Assembly: GCF_004323185.1 (NCBI RefSeq)
Contig: NZ_NAPS01000009.1
Coordinates: forward strand, 1 to 39,694
DNA length: 39,694 nucleotides
Source of the DNA: Westiellopsis prolifica IICB1
GTDB lineage: Bacteria; Cyanobacteriota; Cyanobacteriia; Cyanobacteriales; Nostocaceae
Direction: 5' to 3'
A program made the translations under genes and the position numbers. Below the pieces are notes generated by a model. The model had not been told where the DNA came from. It ran no database searches and worked only from the letters and a program-made list of their open reading frames with translations. Positions within the stretch are counted from its first letter, which is position 1, and the number at the start of each line of letters is the position of its first letter. Shown piece by piece: positions 32,845 to 39,694 of the stretch.

Positions 32845-35800
32845 TCAGTTAGTTGCACCCTCCATCGGTAATATCGATTCATTTAGCCACTCATATATTT
32901 GAGGCGCTAACTCCTCCAACCGCCGCAGTTCGCTTTCAGCAATTTTCTCCAATAACAGCACCGCACACCACCGCCGTTCGGTTGTCCAACGCTGGAGGAT
33001 AGATTTTATGGCTTGGACTCCATACTTAATACCCTCTGTTAGTTGTTCGACACAAGCTTTTATGGGGGTGGGGTTGCCGTCAGACGGTTCAAATTGCTCA
33101 AAATCAATGTTAGGAATTGGGGATTTTCCTAGTTCAGAGTCGGTAGTATTCACCCCCTCCAAATGGGGTTCCCCTATACAATTATGGGGGGGGGTGGATA
33201 CGGGGGCGTTTGGCGGTGAAACCCCATACATAGCTTGCATTGCAGCATTTTCATTCTTTGTAGAACGCACACGCTCTTCCTTTTGAGTACGCTTGCGCTC
33301 TCGGTGAGCAATTACTGCCAATGCAAAGTCCAATTCCTCTTGAGATAACGAAAAATATTTAACTTGTTGACCCCTTGGCCCTTTTTTATGGTCAGAGAGT
33401 TTTAATCCCAACTGGTCAAGTAATAACCCCAACAGCCATATCGGTTTACAATCAGGGGGAACCGTAAACCCAAGGATGGCTTTTACGTGTGCCGCACATT
33501 GTTTGGCTATTTCAGTCATTTGCACACATTCTGGGTCAGCAGCAGTAATCTCTTCGCCATTAACCAAGCGTTTGAGAATACCATGCAGCCCCAAGCTAAA
33601 CCTAGCCAGCCACCGGGCTGAGAAATTACCCCAGTCCATACACAACGGTAGCTTGTTTCTCTCGTTGTAGTCTTTATCTGCCACAATAGTTGGTGGTGCT
33701 GGGTATTGTCTTCCAGTATGTGGATCAACAATTATCCCTTCTGGCTCAGATAAAATTGCCTCTAGCGAAGAGATCGCTCGAATGAATCTGCCACCGTCGT
33801 CTTTTTTGACCAGTTCTCTTGTAACTTCCATTCCGTAGGCATCAAAGAGGCGAAATTTTTCACACTCAAACACTTCAGTAGGCTTGAGATAGTCCTTACT
33901 TTTGCGGGTGCGATACTCTATGGCTGAAATATTTTTGGCTGATGCAACAGCTTCATAGTAGGCAATGTCTAGGGCAGCTGCGGCATTTTTAAGCTCATAT
34001 ACAGCATCATCATTATCGTCAGTTCCCATTGGTATAATTTGGTTGCCCATCTCAGTCAACAAATCACGCAAATCAGCTCGTAAATTGTTAATTGATTGGT
34101 GACGGTTAGCCATGATTTGGCAGTAAGCATCCAACGCCCAGTCTTTCTCAGCGCCCCGCTTACCTGTTTCACGGTCAATTCTCAGCAGGAAAGCTGTCAT
34201 TTCATTAGTTTGCAGCAGGCGCTCTTTAATTTTGCTGGCGTTAGTGTCCAAATAACCGAAGGGGGGTCTTGGGGCTACCCAAACATGAATTGGTACTATG
34301 GGGCGATAGCGCCAAAGTTGCTGGGCGCACTCGGTAGCAGTTTGAGAAACCCCGTGAAAAGCTCCAAACACTGCATCAAAATGATATTCGGGAATGTCTA
34401 CCCCAGTTCCCAGGCTGGGAGAGACGAATAGCGCATCCAGGCTTTTTACAGCATTAGTTATATCTTTAATAAAAGCAACATTTTCTTCGCTGCCAGAGTT
34501 TTCTGAGTGGATAGACCATATGCGTAACCGTGCAGAGGGGCAGGGGGGCAGGGGGGCTGGGGTAGCAGGGGTAGCAGGGGGGGCTGGGGAAGCTGGGGTA
34601 GCACTTGAAGAAGAAAGTTTTTGAGATAATTCTCCACAAACACCCTCTGCACCTTCATCTGTATTTTTCTCTCCCAGTTCCCTCTGCATCTGTTGCTCCC
34701 CTGTCTGCATATGAGAAGAAGCTCTTTTTTCTCCCCCTGCTCCCCCTGCTCCCCCTGCTCCCTCTGCATCCCCTGCACCAAAAGCTCCCTGCGCCTCTAC
34801 CTCCCGACACTTAACCCCCCGGTTAGTCAACGAATATTCAAGTTTCTTAATAAATTTTTTGGAGTCAGAAGCCACCATAATTTTCTGACCTGCCATCAGC
34901 GCCGCCGAAACTTGAGCAACTAAGGCGCTTGTATCATTACCCTCATACCAATAAATAGTACGTCCGCCATTCTTCCAGTCGTTTTTGATAATGAAGGGTT
35001 CTTCGCCTGGTGGACGCATTGCCCTAAAAAAGTCTATTGTCACGTCGTCCAGGTGTGCGTCGGCGATGACCACAAGTGGCGTGTTATACACTATATATTG
35101 CAGTACCTCCAGAATTTCAGCCCGATGCTCTTTACAGGTTTTACTGTGCAGCAGGTGAGTTAGGTACTGGCAAACTTCATCAATAAATATACAGCCATAT
35201 TTGAGAGCGTCGGTGTTAAGCTTGTGCAAGCTGTCGATGGTAATGCTGAGGGCAGTAGCTTTAGCTAAACCCACATAACCCAAATCAGAGTACATTTCTG
35301 TTTGTAGGCGTTGTGCCAGGTTTTTGAGCAAGTTAACTCGATGTCCGTTATTGAGGAATCGCTGATCTGGATGCTCATCGCGCCACTTTTTCATTAACTC
35401 GGTTTTGCCCGTCCCCATGTCACTGCATAACCCAACTAGCCCGGACTGTGGTAGCTCAACTGCTTCGGATAGGTACTTGACATTTACTCTTACATGTGGT
35501 GTGTATTTCTTGGTCAGTCCTCGGCAACTTTGACGGTACGAGCGCTGGTAATCTGAAAGTGTTTTGGCATCATCGATGATGGCAGTAAGTAGTGCGTCGG
35601 CATTTTCGCCACGTTCGACAACAAAATCATCAACGCCTTTTTCTGGCCCTGGCAGTAATGCTACTTCACTACTACAACCAGCAGCCAAAATGGTTTTGCC
35701 AGTACGAACAATGGCTTGGTATACTGACCAACGGGTTTTTGGTTGAGTTTCGTAGTCGAAAAGGGTAATAAATTTGCGTCCTGGTTGTGCCAAGGGCATT

Positions 35801-36471
35801 AAGTCGGGGTGCAGGCGTTCGTCAAAATCTTTTTTGCCTATTCGCCCGTTCCAAATACCAGGGAGAGCGATCGCCACAAAACCAAGAGTTAGCAAACTAG
35901 CGGCTTTCTTCTCACCTTCACAAGGAATGACGGGGATTTCTGGGTGTTGCTGTACCCATTGCCAGAACTTGAGGGGATCTAATCTGTCACAAAGACGTAG
36001 GGCTAGGGGAGAATGATAGCGTTTGATATTGTACCGTTTTGCTACTTTGTCCCAAATGCAGTCCGGGACGTTAAAGTAGGTGACGCGGTTGGGTGTTTTG
36101 GGGGGCGATTCGTATTTGACGAATTTGCCTTTCTCCCAATCAATACGTGGGTTGTCGGGTTTAAAACGCCCCCATTCCATTGGTCGCCAATTATTAAGGG
36201 GGTCAAGTCCGCTTACCCACCATCCTCCAGAAGAGACGTGAGCATATTGCCTTAAGTACTTGTCTCGCAGTCGCCCGTCGTTGCGTCTGGCTGTTTGAGG
36301 TAGGGCGTAGAGTAAATATTCGTATGCTTCATTCCCTGTGAGAGAGCGGACGTTTAGAGCGGTTAGTGTTGGATCAACGGCACTGGCTAACCATTCATTC
36401 CAGTGTTTTGCTTCTATATACGAGGGTTGTTGCTGCTGAAGCGAGTTATTAAATTGTTGTGATTGTGGCAT
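32845..36471 (-). CDS. DUF3854-type TOPRIM/helicase plasmid replication protein
   Basis: I start at the ATG at 36471 because GGAGG ends 9 bases upstream; the earlier ATG at 36480 touches that ribosome site. The protein of 1208 residues carries a TOPRIM-like domain with E185 (IPCEGEKKAAS), D239 (ITLFDYE) and the PGPEKGVDDF segment, then a helicase-like part with Walker A SDMGTGKTEL (K356) and Walker B IFIDEVCQ (D431, E432), and later SLGTGVDIPEYHFD and AQQLWRYRP, which resemble motifs V and VI. Long proteins of this kind are common on cyanobacterial plasmids and are thought to be their replication primase-helicases. A low-complexity insertion (about residues 560-650) lies between helicase motifs. 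The C-terminal 350 residues are helical and unassigned. Confidence 0.82.
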   Translation of the reverse strand: MPQSQQFNNSLQQQQPSYIEAKHWNEWLASAVDPTLTALNVRSLTGNEAYEYLLYALPQTARRNDGRLRDKYLRQYAHVSSGGWWVSGLDPLNNWRPMEWGRFKPDNPRIDWEKGKFVKYESPPKTPNRVTYFNVPDCIWDKVAKRYNIKRYHSPLALRLCDRLDPLKFWQWVQQHPEIPVIPCEGEKKAASLLTLGFVAIALPGIWNGRIGKKDFDERLHPDLMPLAQPGRKFITLFDYETQPKTRWSVYQAIVRTGKTILAAGCSSEVALLPGPEKGVDDFVVERGENADALLTAIIDDAKTLSDYQRSYRQSCRGLTKKYTPHVRVNVKYLSEAVELPQSGLVGLCSDMGTGKTELMKKWRDEHPDQRFLNNGHRVNLLKNLAQRLQTEMYSDLGYVGLAKATALSITIDSLHKLNTDALKYGCIFIDEVCQYLTHLLHSKTCKEHRAEILEVLQYIVYNTPLVVIADAHLDDVTIDFFRAMRPPGEEPFIIKNDWKNGGRTIYWYEGNDTSALVAQVSAALMAGQKIMVASDSKKFIKKLEYSLTNRGVKCREVEAQGAFGAGDAEGAGGAGGAGGEKRASSHMQTGEQQMQRELGEKNTDEGAEGVCGELSQKLSSSSATPASPAPPATPATPAPLPPCPSARLRIWSIHSENSGSEENVAFIKDITNAVKSLDALFVSPSLGTGVDIPEYHFDAVFGAFHGVSQTATECAQQLWRYRPIVPIHVWVAPRPPFGYLDTNASKIKERLLQTNEMTAFLLRIDRETGKRGAEKDWALDAYCQIMANRHQSINNLRADLRDLLTEMGNQIIPMGTDDNDDAVYELKNAAAALDIAYYEAVASAKNISAIEYRTRKSKDYLKPTEVFECEKFRLFDAYGMEVTRELVKKDDGGRFIRAISSLEAILSEPEGIIVDPHTGRQYPAPPTIVADKDYNERNKLPLCMDWGNFSARWLARFSLGLHGILKRLVNGEEITAADPECVQMTEIAKQCAAHVKAILGFTVPPDCKPIWLLGLLLDQLGLKLSDHKKGPRGQQVKYFSLSQEELDFALAVIAHRERKRTQKEERVRSTKNENAAMQAMYGVSPPNAPVSTPPHNCIGEPHLEGVNTTDSELGKSPIPNIDFEQFEPSDGNPTPIKACVEQLTEGIKYGVQAIKSILQRWTTERRWCAVLLLEKIAESELRRLEELAPQIYEWLNESILPMEGATN
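34522..34790. repeat. Low-complexity repeat expansion in the replication gene
   Basis: Two blocks of short G-rich or C-rich repeats lie within the coding region. One (34540-34602) is built from GGGGCAGG/GGGGTAGCAGG units, the other (34733-34790) from CTCCCCCTG units. They encode GAGGAGGAGG and PASPAPPATPATPAPLPP runs on either side of a polar stretch. The reading frame stays open. Confidence 0.85.
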
Positions 36472-36706
36472 TTCGCCCATCCTCCAGTAAGTGTTTTGGA
36501 GGAATTGGGGCTATCCTGTGCAGTAATCTTCTATACAAACATTCAGAAATACGATCTTCTAAAATTCCTGAGTTGCTCTTTCTATCTGGGTAGCCACTGT
36601 TACATTGGCTTAATACACCAAAAGTTAAGATAAAATTACTGTTAGGGATATTAATCAGGAATCTGCTAAAAACCCGATACCCCAACTCCAAATTGAATAA
36701 CTTTTG

Positions 36707-36742
36707 AAAACCCTGCTGTCTCGTCGAGACGCGGGGTTTTCG
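36707..36742. terminator. Two-part hairpin terminator
   Basis: GAAAACCC (36707-36714) pairs with GGGTTTTC (36735-36742), and GTCTCG-T-CGAGAC (36719-36731) forms an inner stem. It lies 13 bases beyond the stop of the minus-strand membrane-protein gene and should end its transcript. The remaining part of 36481-36706 is AT-rich and probably holds the replication-gene promoter. Confidence 0.7.
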
Positions 36743-36754
36743 CTGTTTAGTCGT

Positions 36755-37480
36755 CTATTCGTACTTGGCTAACCAAGCCCTGACAAACTCGGTTACTTCC
36801 TCCTGTTGAATAACAAACGCAGTACCTTTTCTTCTGAGAGCCAGAATCCTCATAGTTCCTACCTCAGAATAAAGATGGTCATTGTGATCAATAGCCGCCT
36901 TGGTAGGGGGCCATAAGACCAAAACTTTTGCTGTCGGTGTTTTTGTTACCTCTTTCGAGGACATTCCGAAATTCGCTCTATTTTTAGTAAGCCATCTCTC
37001 ATAATCTGATAGCTCAACTAGTGGACAGGGTTTCCAGGTGGTTAAACCACGAATATTCTTCTTTTTGACCTGTAAAATTTCCCTGGCTTCGTTGTAGATA
37101 ACCTCACTATCTCCCCTCGAACGAATCGAGATAAACAGATGTGTTCTTCGCTCAAACCGTAAAAACAAATCGATAGGGTTTTTGTCTTCGATTTGAAGCA
37201 CCGGAAAGACTTGTATTCCTTCGCTTTTAAACTCATCTAAAAGCAGGGCTGTTAATCTTTCCAACCGTGCAAGTTTTTCAACTCGTACTAACGGCTTGTA
37301 AGCCAATGCAAAAAGAACCCAGCCTAACGGATGAACCATGCCGCATGTAGCAAGCGCAGCACCACCAGCCGCTAGAGCCACAGTAGACTCATAGTCTTTC
37401 GCCTCCCTAAGCATCTCTAACGCCGCTTCATTGTGCGGCGGGAGTTGAAAATTGCTTGGTGGGTCTAGAACGGTAGTCAT
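36755..37480 (-). CDS. Conserved plasmid protein with membrane segments
   Basis: The 241-residue protein has a hydrophobic stretch at about 32-62 (VALAAGGAALATCGM, then PLGWVLFALAYKPLV) that may form one or two membrane helices, followed by a soluble alpha/beta domain (NPIDLFLRFERRTHLFISIR and later RILALRRKGTAFVIQQEEV). The DLFLR...LFISIRS pattern recalls nuclease-like folds such as NERD but the key residues are not clear, so I leave the function open. It follows the RHH gene by 81 bases on the same strand and may share its transcript. Confidence 0.6.
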   Translation of the reverse strand: MTTVLDPPSNFQLPPHNEAALEMLREAKDYESTVALAAGGAALATCGMVHPLGWVLFALAYKPLVRVEKLARLERLTALLLDEFKSEGIQVFPVLQIEDKNPIDLFLRFERRTHLFISIRSRGDSEVIYNEAREILQVKKKNIRGLTTWKPCPLVELSDYERWLTKNRANFGMSSKEVTKTPTAKVLVLWPPTKAAIDHNDHLYSEVGTMRILALRRKGTAFVIQQEEVTEFVRAWLAKYE

Positions 37481-37561
37481 TGGCTACATTAAAAATTAAT
37501 TAGTGACGTAAAATTAATAGTTCTTTTACAAAGAATTATGCTTTACACCGATCTGCATTGA

Positions 37562-37762
37562 TCATTTGTCCTCCTTTTTGAGTGAGGCGGATTTTGTTTT
37601 TCTAGCGGCGATCGCTTCTGCTAGAAGTATCGCCGCCATTTGGCTTTTAGTTCTCATTTCTGCTTGTGCGATTTTCTCTAAATCCTCCCAAACTTCATCC
37701 GGGATAACAGCGTTTAATTTTTTACTCACTTCAATATAATCATTTATCTCATCACACATCAT
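37562..37762 (-). CDS. Ribbon-helix-helix regulator (CopG-like)
   Basis: A 66-residue protein with the RHH pattern: strand KKLNAVIPDEVWEDLEKIAQ, then helices around RTKSQMAAILLAEAIAA. GAGGTGA upstream of the ATG is a good ribosome site. Such small proteins repress their own promoter, or act as antitoxin or partition partners; no toxin gene is adjacent. The start region overlaps phased CATCA/TGATG repeats that are its likely binding sites. It could also be the ParR-type partner of the ParM-like protein, although it is divergent from that gene. Confidence 0.8.
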   Translation of the reverse strand: MMCDEINDYIEVSKKLNAVIPDEVWEDLEKIAQAEMRTKSQMAAILLAEAIAARKTKSASLKKEDK

Positions 37763-37835
37763 CGTACATCACCTCTAAAGTTCAGTCATCATATTCTTAT
37801 TGTTAGCATGATGTGTTGTGATGTGATATGATGAC
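37750..37835. promoter_or_regulatory. Phased TGATG/CATCA operator array
   Basis: TGATGTG, TGATGTG and TGATGAC start at 37809, 37819 and 37829, exactly 10 bp apart. The complementary core CATCA occurs at 37750, 37757, 37767 and 37787, the last three also at multiples of 10. The array covers the start and promoter of the RHH gene, as expected for cooperative RHH dimers binding along one helix face. Confidence 0.65.
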
Positions 37836-37924
37836 TTTAGTAGCCCAAAAACGTCACATAACAAAGGCAACGGAAGCCAGAAAGTGCGCGTTTCGGCTGT
37901 AAAAACAGATTTTTGACCAAAATC

Positions 37925-38110
37925 ATGATCGACAAATACGAAAGCAGGCGAATCACTATTAACTGTTTCGCCATAGCTGATCTATGCAGACTTGAGGGGA
38001 TTTCAATAGATGCCCCTGGCAATGTTCTATCCGCAGCTGTAGAGAGACTGATTTTTAAAGTTGCTTCTCTCGAAACTGGCACAGCAAGCAAGCCACCCAA
38101 TTCTCAGTAG
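37925..38110 (+). CDS. Small hypothetical protein upstream of the ParM-like gene
   Basis: A 61-residue protein from the ATG at 37925 (MIDKYESRRITINCFAIADL, then GNVLSAAVERLIFKVA). The order of a short strand and two helices would allow a ribbon-helix-helix-like fold, but this is weak. No ribosome site is clear. It ends 53 bases before the TCCGGGTA array and lies on the same strand as the ParM-like gene, so it may be a ParR-like adaptor. Confidence 0.45.
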   Translation: MIDKYESRRITINCFAIADLCRLEGISIDAPGNVLSAAVERLIFKVASLETGTASKPPNSQ

Positions 38111-38163
38111 GTTTCTAAAAATGTCATCAGTACACATTGACTCTCAAAATGCTCTTGAACCCC

Positions 38164-38319
38164 TTCCGGGTAGTTTCCGGGTACGTTCAATTATCCGGGT
38201 AGACCAGAGGGCGCTTCCGGGTCGATTTTGCAAGCCTTCCGGGTATCTCCGGGTAAAACGTCCGGGTACAAAAACCCCTAGTATTTTTGAAAAATTCACC
38301 CGTTACCCGGAACCCGGAG
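38164..38319. repeat. Iteron-like array of TCCGGGTA, seven direct and two inverted copies
   Basis: Direct copies of (T/A/C/G)TCCGGGT(A/C) start at 38164, 38175, 38193, 38215, 38237, 38247 and 38260; inverted copies are TACCCGGAA (38304-38312) and AACCCGGAG (38311-38319). The spacing (11, 18, 22, 22, 10, 13) is close to whole helix turns in most steps. The position directly upstream of the actin-like gene suits a centromere (parC) bound by a small adaptor, or a replication-initiator site. Confidence 0.85.
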
Positions 38320-38441
38320 CATAGTAAATCAGCCTTCATAAGTTCTTGTTCAGCAATAGCGACATCAGTAATAAATACGACGCTGTACGTAGATACGAGA
38401 TGTGTGACAGTTCCGAGAAATTTTAATTAGGAGAAAAGTCA

Positions 38442-39694
38442 ATGCCACGTCAAAAGAATGAAACAGCAACACAAACAACTCCGGAAGTCGTTGAATCACA
38501 AGAAAGTGATGTGACAGTTGAAGTTTCAGAAAGTACCACAAATGCAGAGACTACTGAGGATACGGAGAAACAATCCAAGTCCAGAAAGCCCCGTGTAACC
38601 ATTCCTAAACAAGAAATCATCATTGTCATGGACTGCGGACGTTCTCGTATTAAGGCTATGCCCATTATTAATGGGGTTGCCTATTCAAGTATCGTGCTTG
38701 ACTCGATTGTGTGCGAGGTATCTTCACCGCCCTTTGGGGAGATGGGAGCCTTTAGCATGAGTCGAGAAAAAGTAGAGGTAGAAGGAAAGCTCAAAGACAG
38801 GGTAGAGCATTGGGTAGTTGGTCGTAGTGCCAAACTCCAAGGTACTGAATGGGTGGCAATGTCAGACGATGATGACAACAAAGTCCGCTATTTCCCAATC
38901 CTTGCACTAGGGGCAATTGCAAGCCTACCCAATCTCTATCAGTATTCCACTGGAGCCAACGAGAAAAACCGAGCATTGACCATCCGCTTAGTAACTCTCA
39001 GTCTTGCTAATCCTCTAACGCTCAAGAAAGCAATTAATCAATGCAAGTGGATGCAAGTAGACGGGGTGAAATATCGGCTTTCCTTCTCCAAAGGAGCGCT
39101 TAATTACCCAGAAGGCTACGGTGCTGCACTGCATGGGCGAGGTAACAAGCTCGAACGCCCAACATTATTTACATTTGACGTTGGCTATGGAACAGCGTGT
39201 GTTTCTGAATACAGCAACCTTGGGCTTTATCCCAAACGCATAGCTCACGAACCCAACGGTGGCGGTGGGGTTTCACAGTTAATCAAGGAATTTGCTAAGG
39301 CTGTCGCCAATACTGATTCATCCAGAGTAATTAAGCCCAGTCAACTGCGAGAAGTACTAGAAACCGCAACAATCCAAGACGGGAAAGTGTCAGCCATTGC
39401 CCCTGATGGACGTGATATCGGGCAAGCACTAGAGACAGCTATCAAAAACTGGATTAAGGATAGTCCCCTCACTTTCGCCCTCGAATCACTTGGCACAAGC
39501 GCTCGTAGACATCCCGTTGTGTTGTGCGGTGGAGGTTTTGCTATCAAACCCGCCCATCACTTGATTAAAGAACAAATGCTCAAACAAGGCATACCTAAAG
39601 AGCATTTAATCGAGACTTCTGACCCAGGAATGATTGCTTTATCAGAACTCAAAAGACTGTATGTAACTGAACTTAATACTGAACAGAATACTGA
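38442..39694 (+). CDS. parM: Actin-like plasmid segregation ATPase (ParM/StbA family), 3' truncated
   Basis: The frame runs off the end of the window. AGGAG (38429-38433) lies 8 bases before the ATG. After an acidic, low-complexity N terminus of about 58 residues comes the actin-like ATPase fold: phosphate-1 motif IIIVMDCGRSRIKAM (D64), phosphate-2 motif TFDVGYGTACV (D246) and the adenosine motif VVLCGGGFAI (G363). A conserved GGGGVSQLIKEF block follows phosphate 2. About 417 residues are visible, more than most ParM proteins because of the N-terminal extension. It should polymerise to push plasmid copies apart, with the upstream repeat array as likely centromere. Confidence 0.88.
   Translation, partial: MPRQKNETATQTTPEVVESQESDVTVEVSESTTNAETTEDTEKQSKSRKPRVTIPKQEIIIVMDCGRSRIKAMPIINGVAYSSIVLDSIVCEVSSPPFGEMGAFSMSREKVEVEGKLKDRVEHWVVGRSAKLQGTEWVAMSDDDDNKVRYFPILALGAIASLPNLYQYSTGANEKNRALTIRLVTLSLANPLTLKKAINQCKWMQVDGVKYRLSFSKGALNYPEGYGAALHGRGNKLERPTLFTFDVGYGTACVSEYSNLGLYPKRIAHEPNGGGGVSQLIKEFAKAVANTDSSRVIKPSQLREVLETATIQDGKVSAIAPDGRDIGQALETAIKNWIKDSPLTFALESLGTSARRHPVVLCGGGFAIKPAHHLIKEQMLKQGIPKEHLIETSDPGMIALSELKRLYVTELNTEQNT

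Noticed and set aside
34394-34923. Several plus-strand frames opposite the replication gene
   Set aside because: They arise from the low-complexity repeats read on the other strand and have no start signals.

Overview
The window reads as part of a mobilizable plasmid from a filamentous cyanobacterium (Nostocales-like). I infer this from moderately AT-rich DNA, at least eight copies of the cyanobacterial HIP1 octamer GCGATCGC (for example near 256, 4605, 7790, 11415, 19681, 31457, 35865 and 37605), many Nostoc-type small inverted-repeat elements, and plasmid-specific genes. The exact host cannot be told from sequence alone.

Layout. 1-8.5 kb: two membrane proteins, a NACHT NTPase with HEAT-like repeats, a ferredoxin-like protein, a CoiA-like nuclease, a Uma2 nuclease and a tyrosine recombinase. 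8.8-12.6 kb: a broken IS1182-type transposase, a HEPN protein, a ParA/partner partition pair, and a 1.2-kb gene-free stretch with three different inverted-repeat elements. 13-25 kb: a conflict (defence-like) island with five different TIR-domain proteins: SLOG-TIR, a vWA protein coupled to a beta-sandwich-TIR protein, TIR-AbiTii, TIR with an unknown tail, and an internal-TIR protein preceded by a 56-residue glycine-rich hydrophobic protein. A signal-peptide membrane protein and nested insertion-sequence debris lie among them. 25.5-27.7 kb: a CHAT caspase-like protease fused to three GUN4 tetrapyrrole-binding domains.

27.7-39.7 kb: plasmid backbone. A MOBP-type relaxase and MobC diverge, across a hairpin-rich candidate oriT, from a three-gene operon that resembles StbA-StbB-StbC of R388-type plasmids. 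A large DUF3854-type TOPRIM/helicase replication protein, a conserved membrane protein and a ribbon-helix-helix regulator follow. The last gene is an actin-like ParM/StbA ATPase that runs off the end. Three repeat arrays stand out: nine NTGYCCA heptamers on a strict 10-bp pitch (32554-32683), seven direct plus two inverted copies of TCCGGGTA upstream of the actin-like gene (38164-38319), and a 10-bp-phased TGATG/CATCA array around the RHH gene promoter (37750-37835).

How it fits together. The backbone offers replication, two or three segregation systems (ParA type Ib, ParM-like, StbB-like) and mobilization. The accessory half carries a dense set of NAD-hydrolase-type (TIR), protease-type (CHAT) and RNase-type (HEPN) effectors with sensor or adaptor domains (SLOG, vWA, NACHT/HEAT, GUN4). 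The least familiar candidates are the coupled vWA/TIR pair, the microprotein/TIR pair and the CHAT-GUN4x3 protein. All functions are read from motifs by eye; no database search was run.
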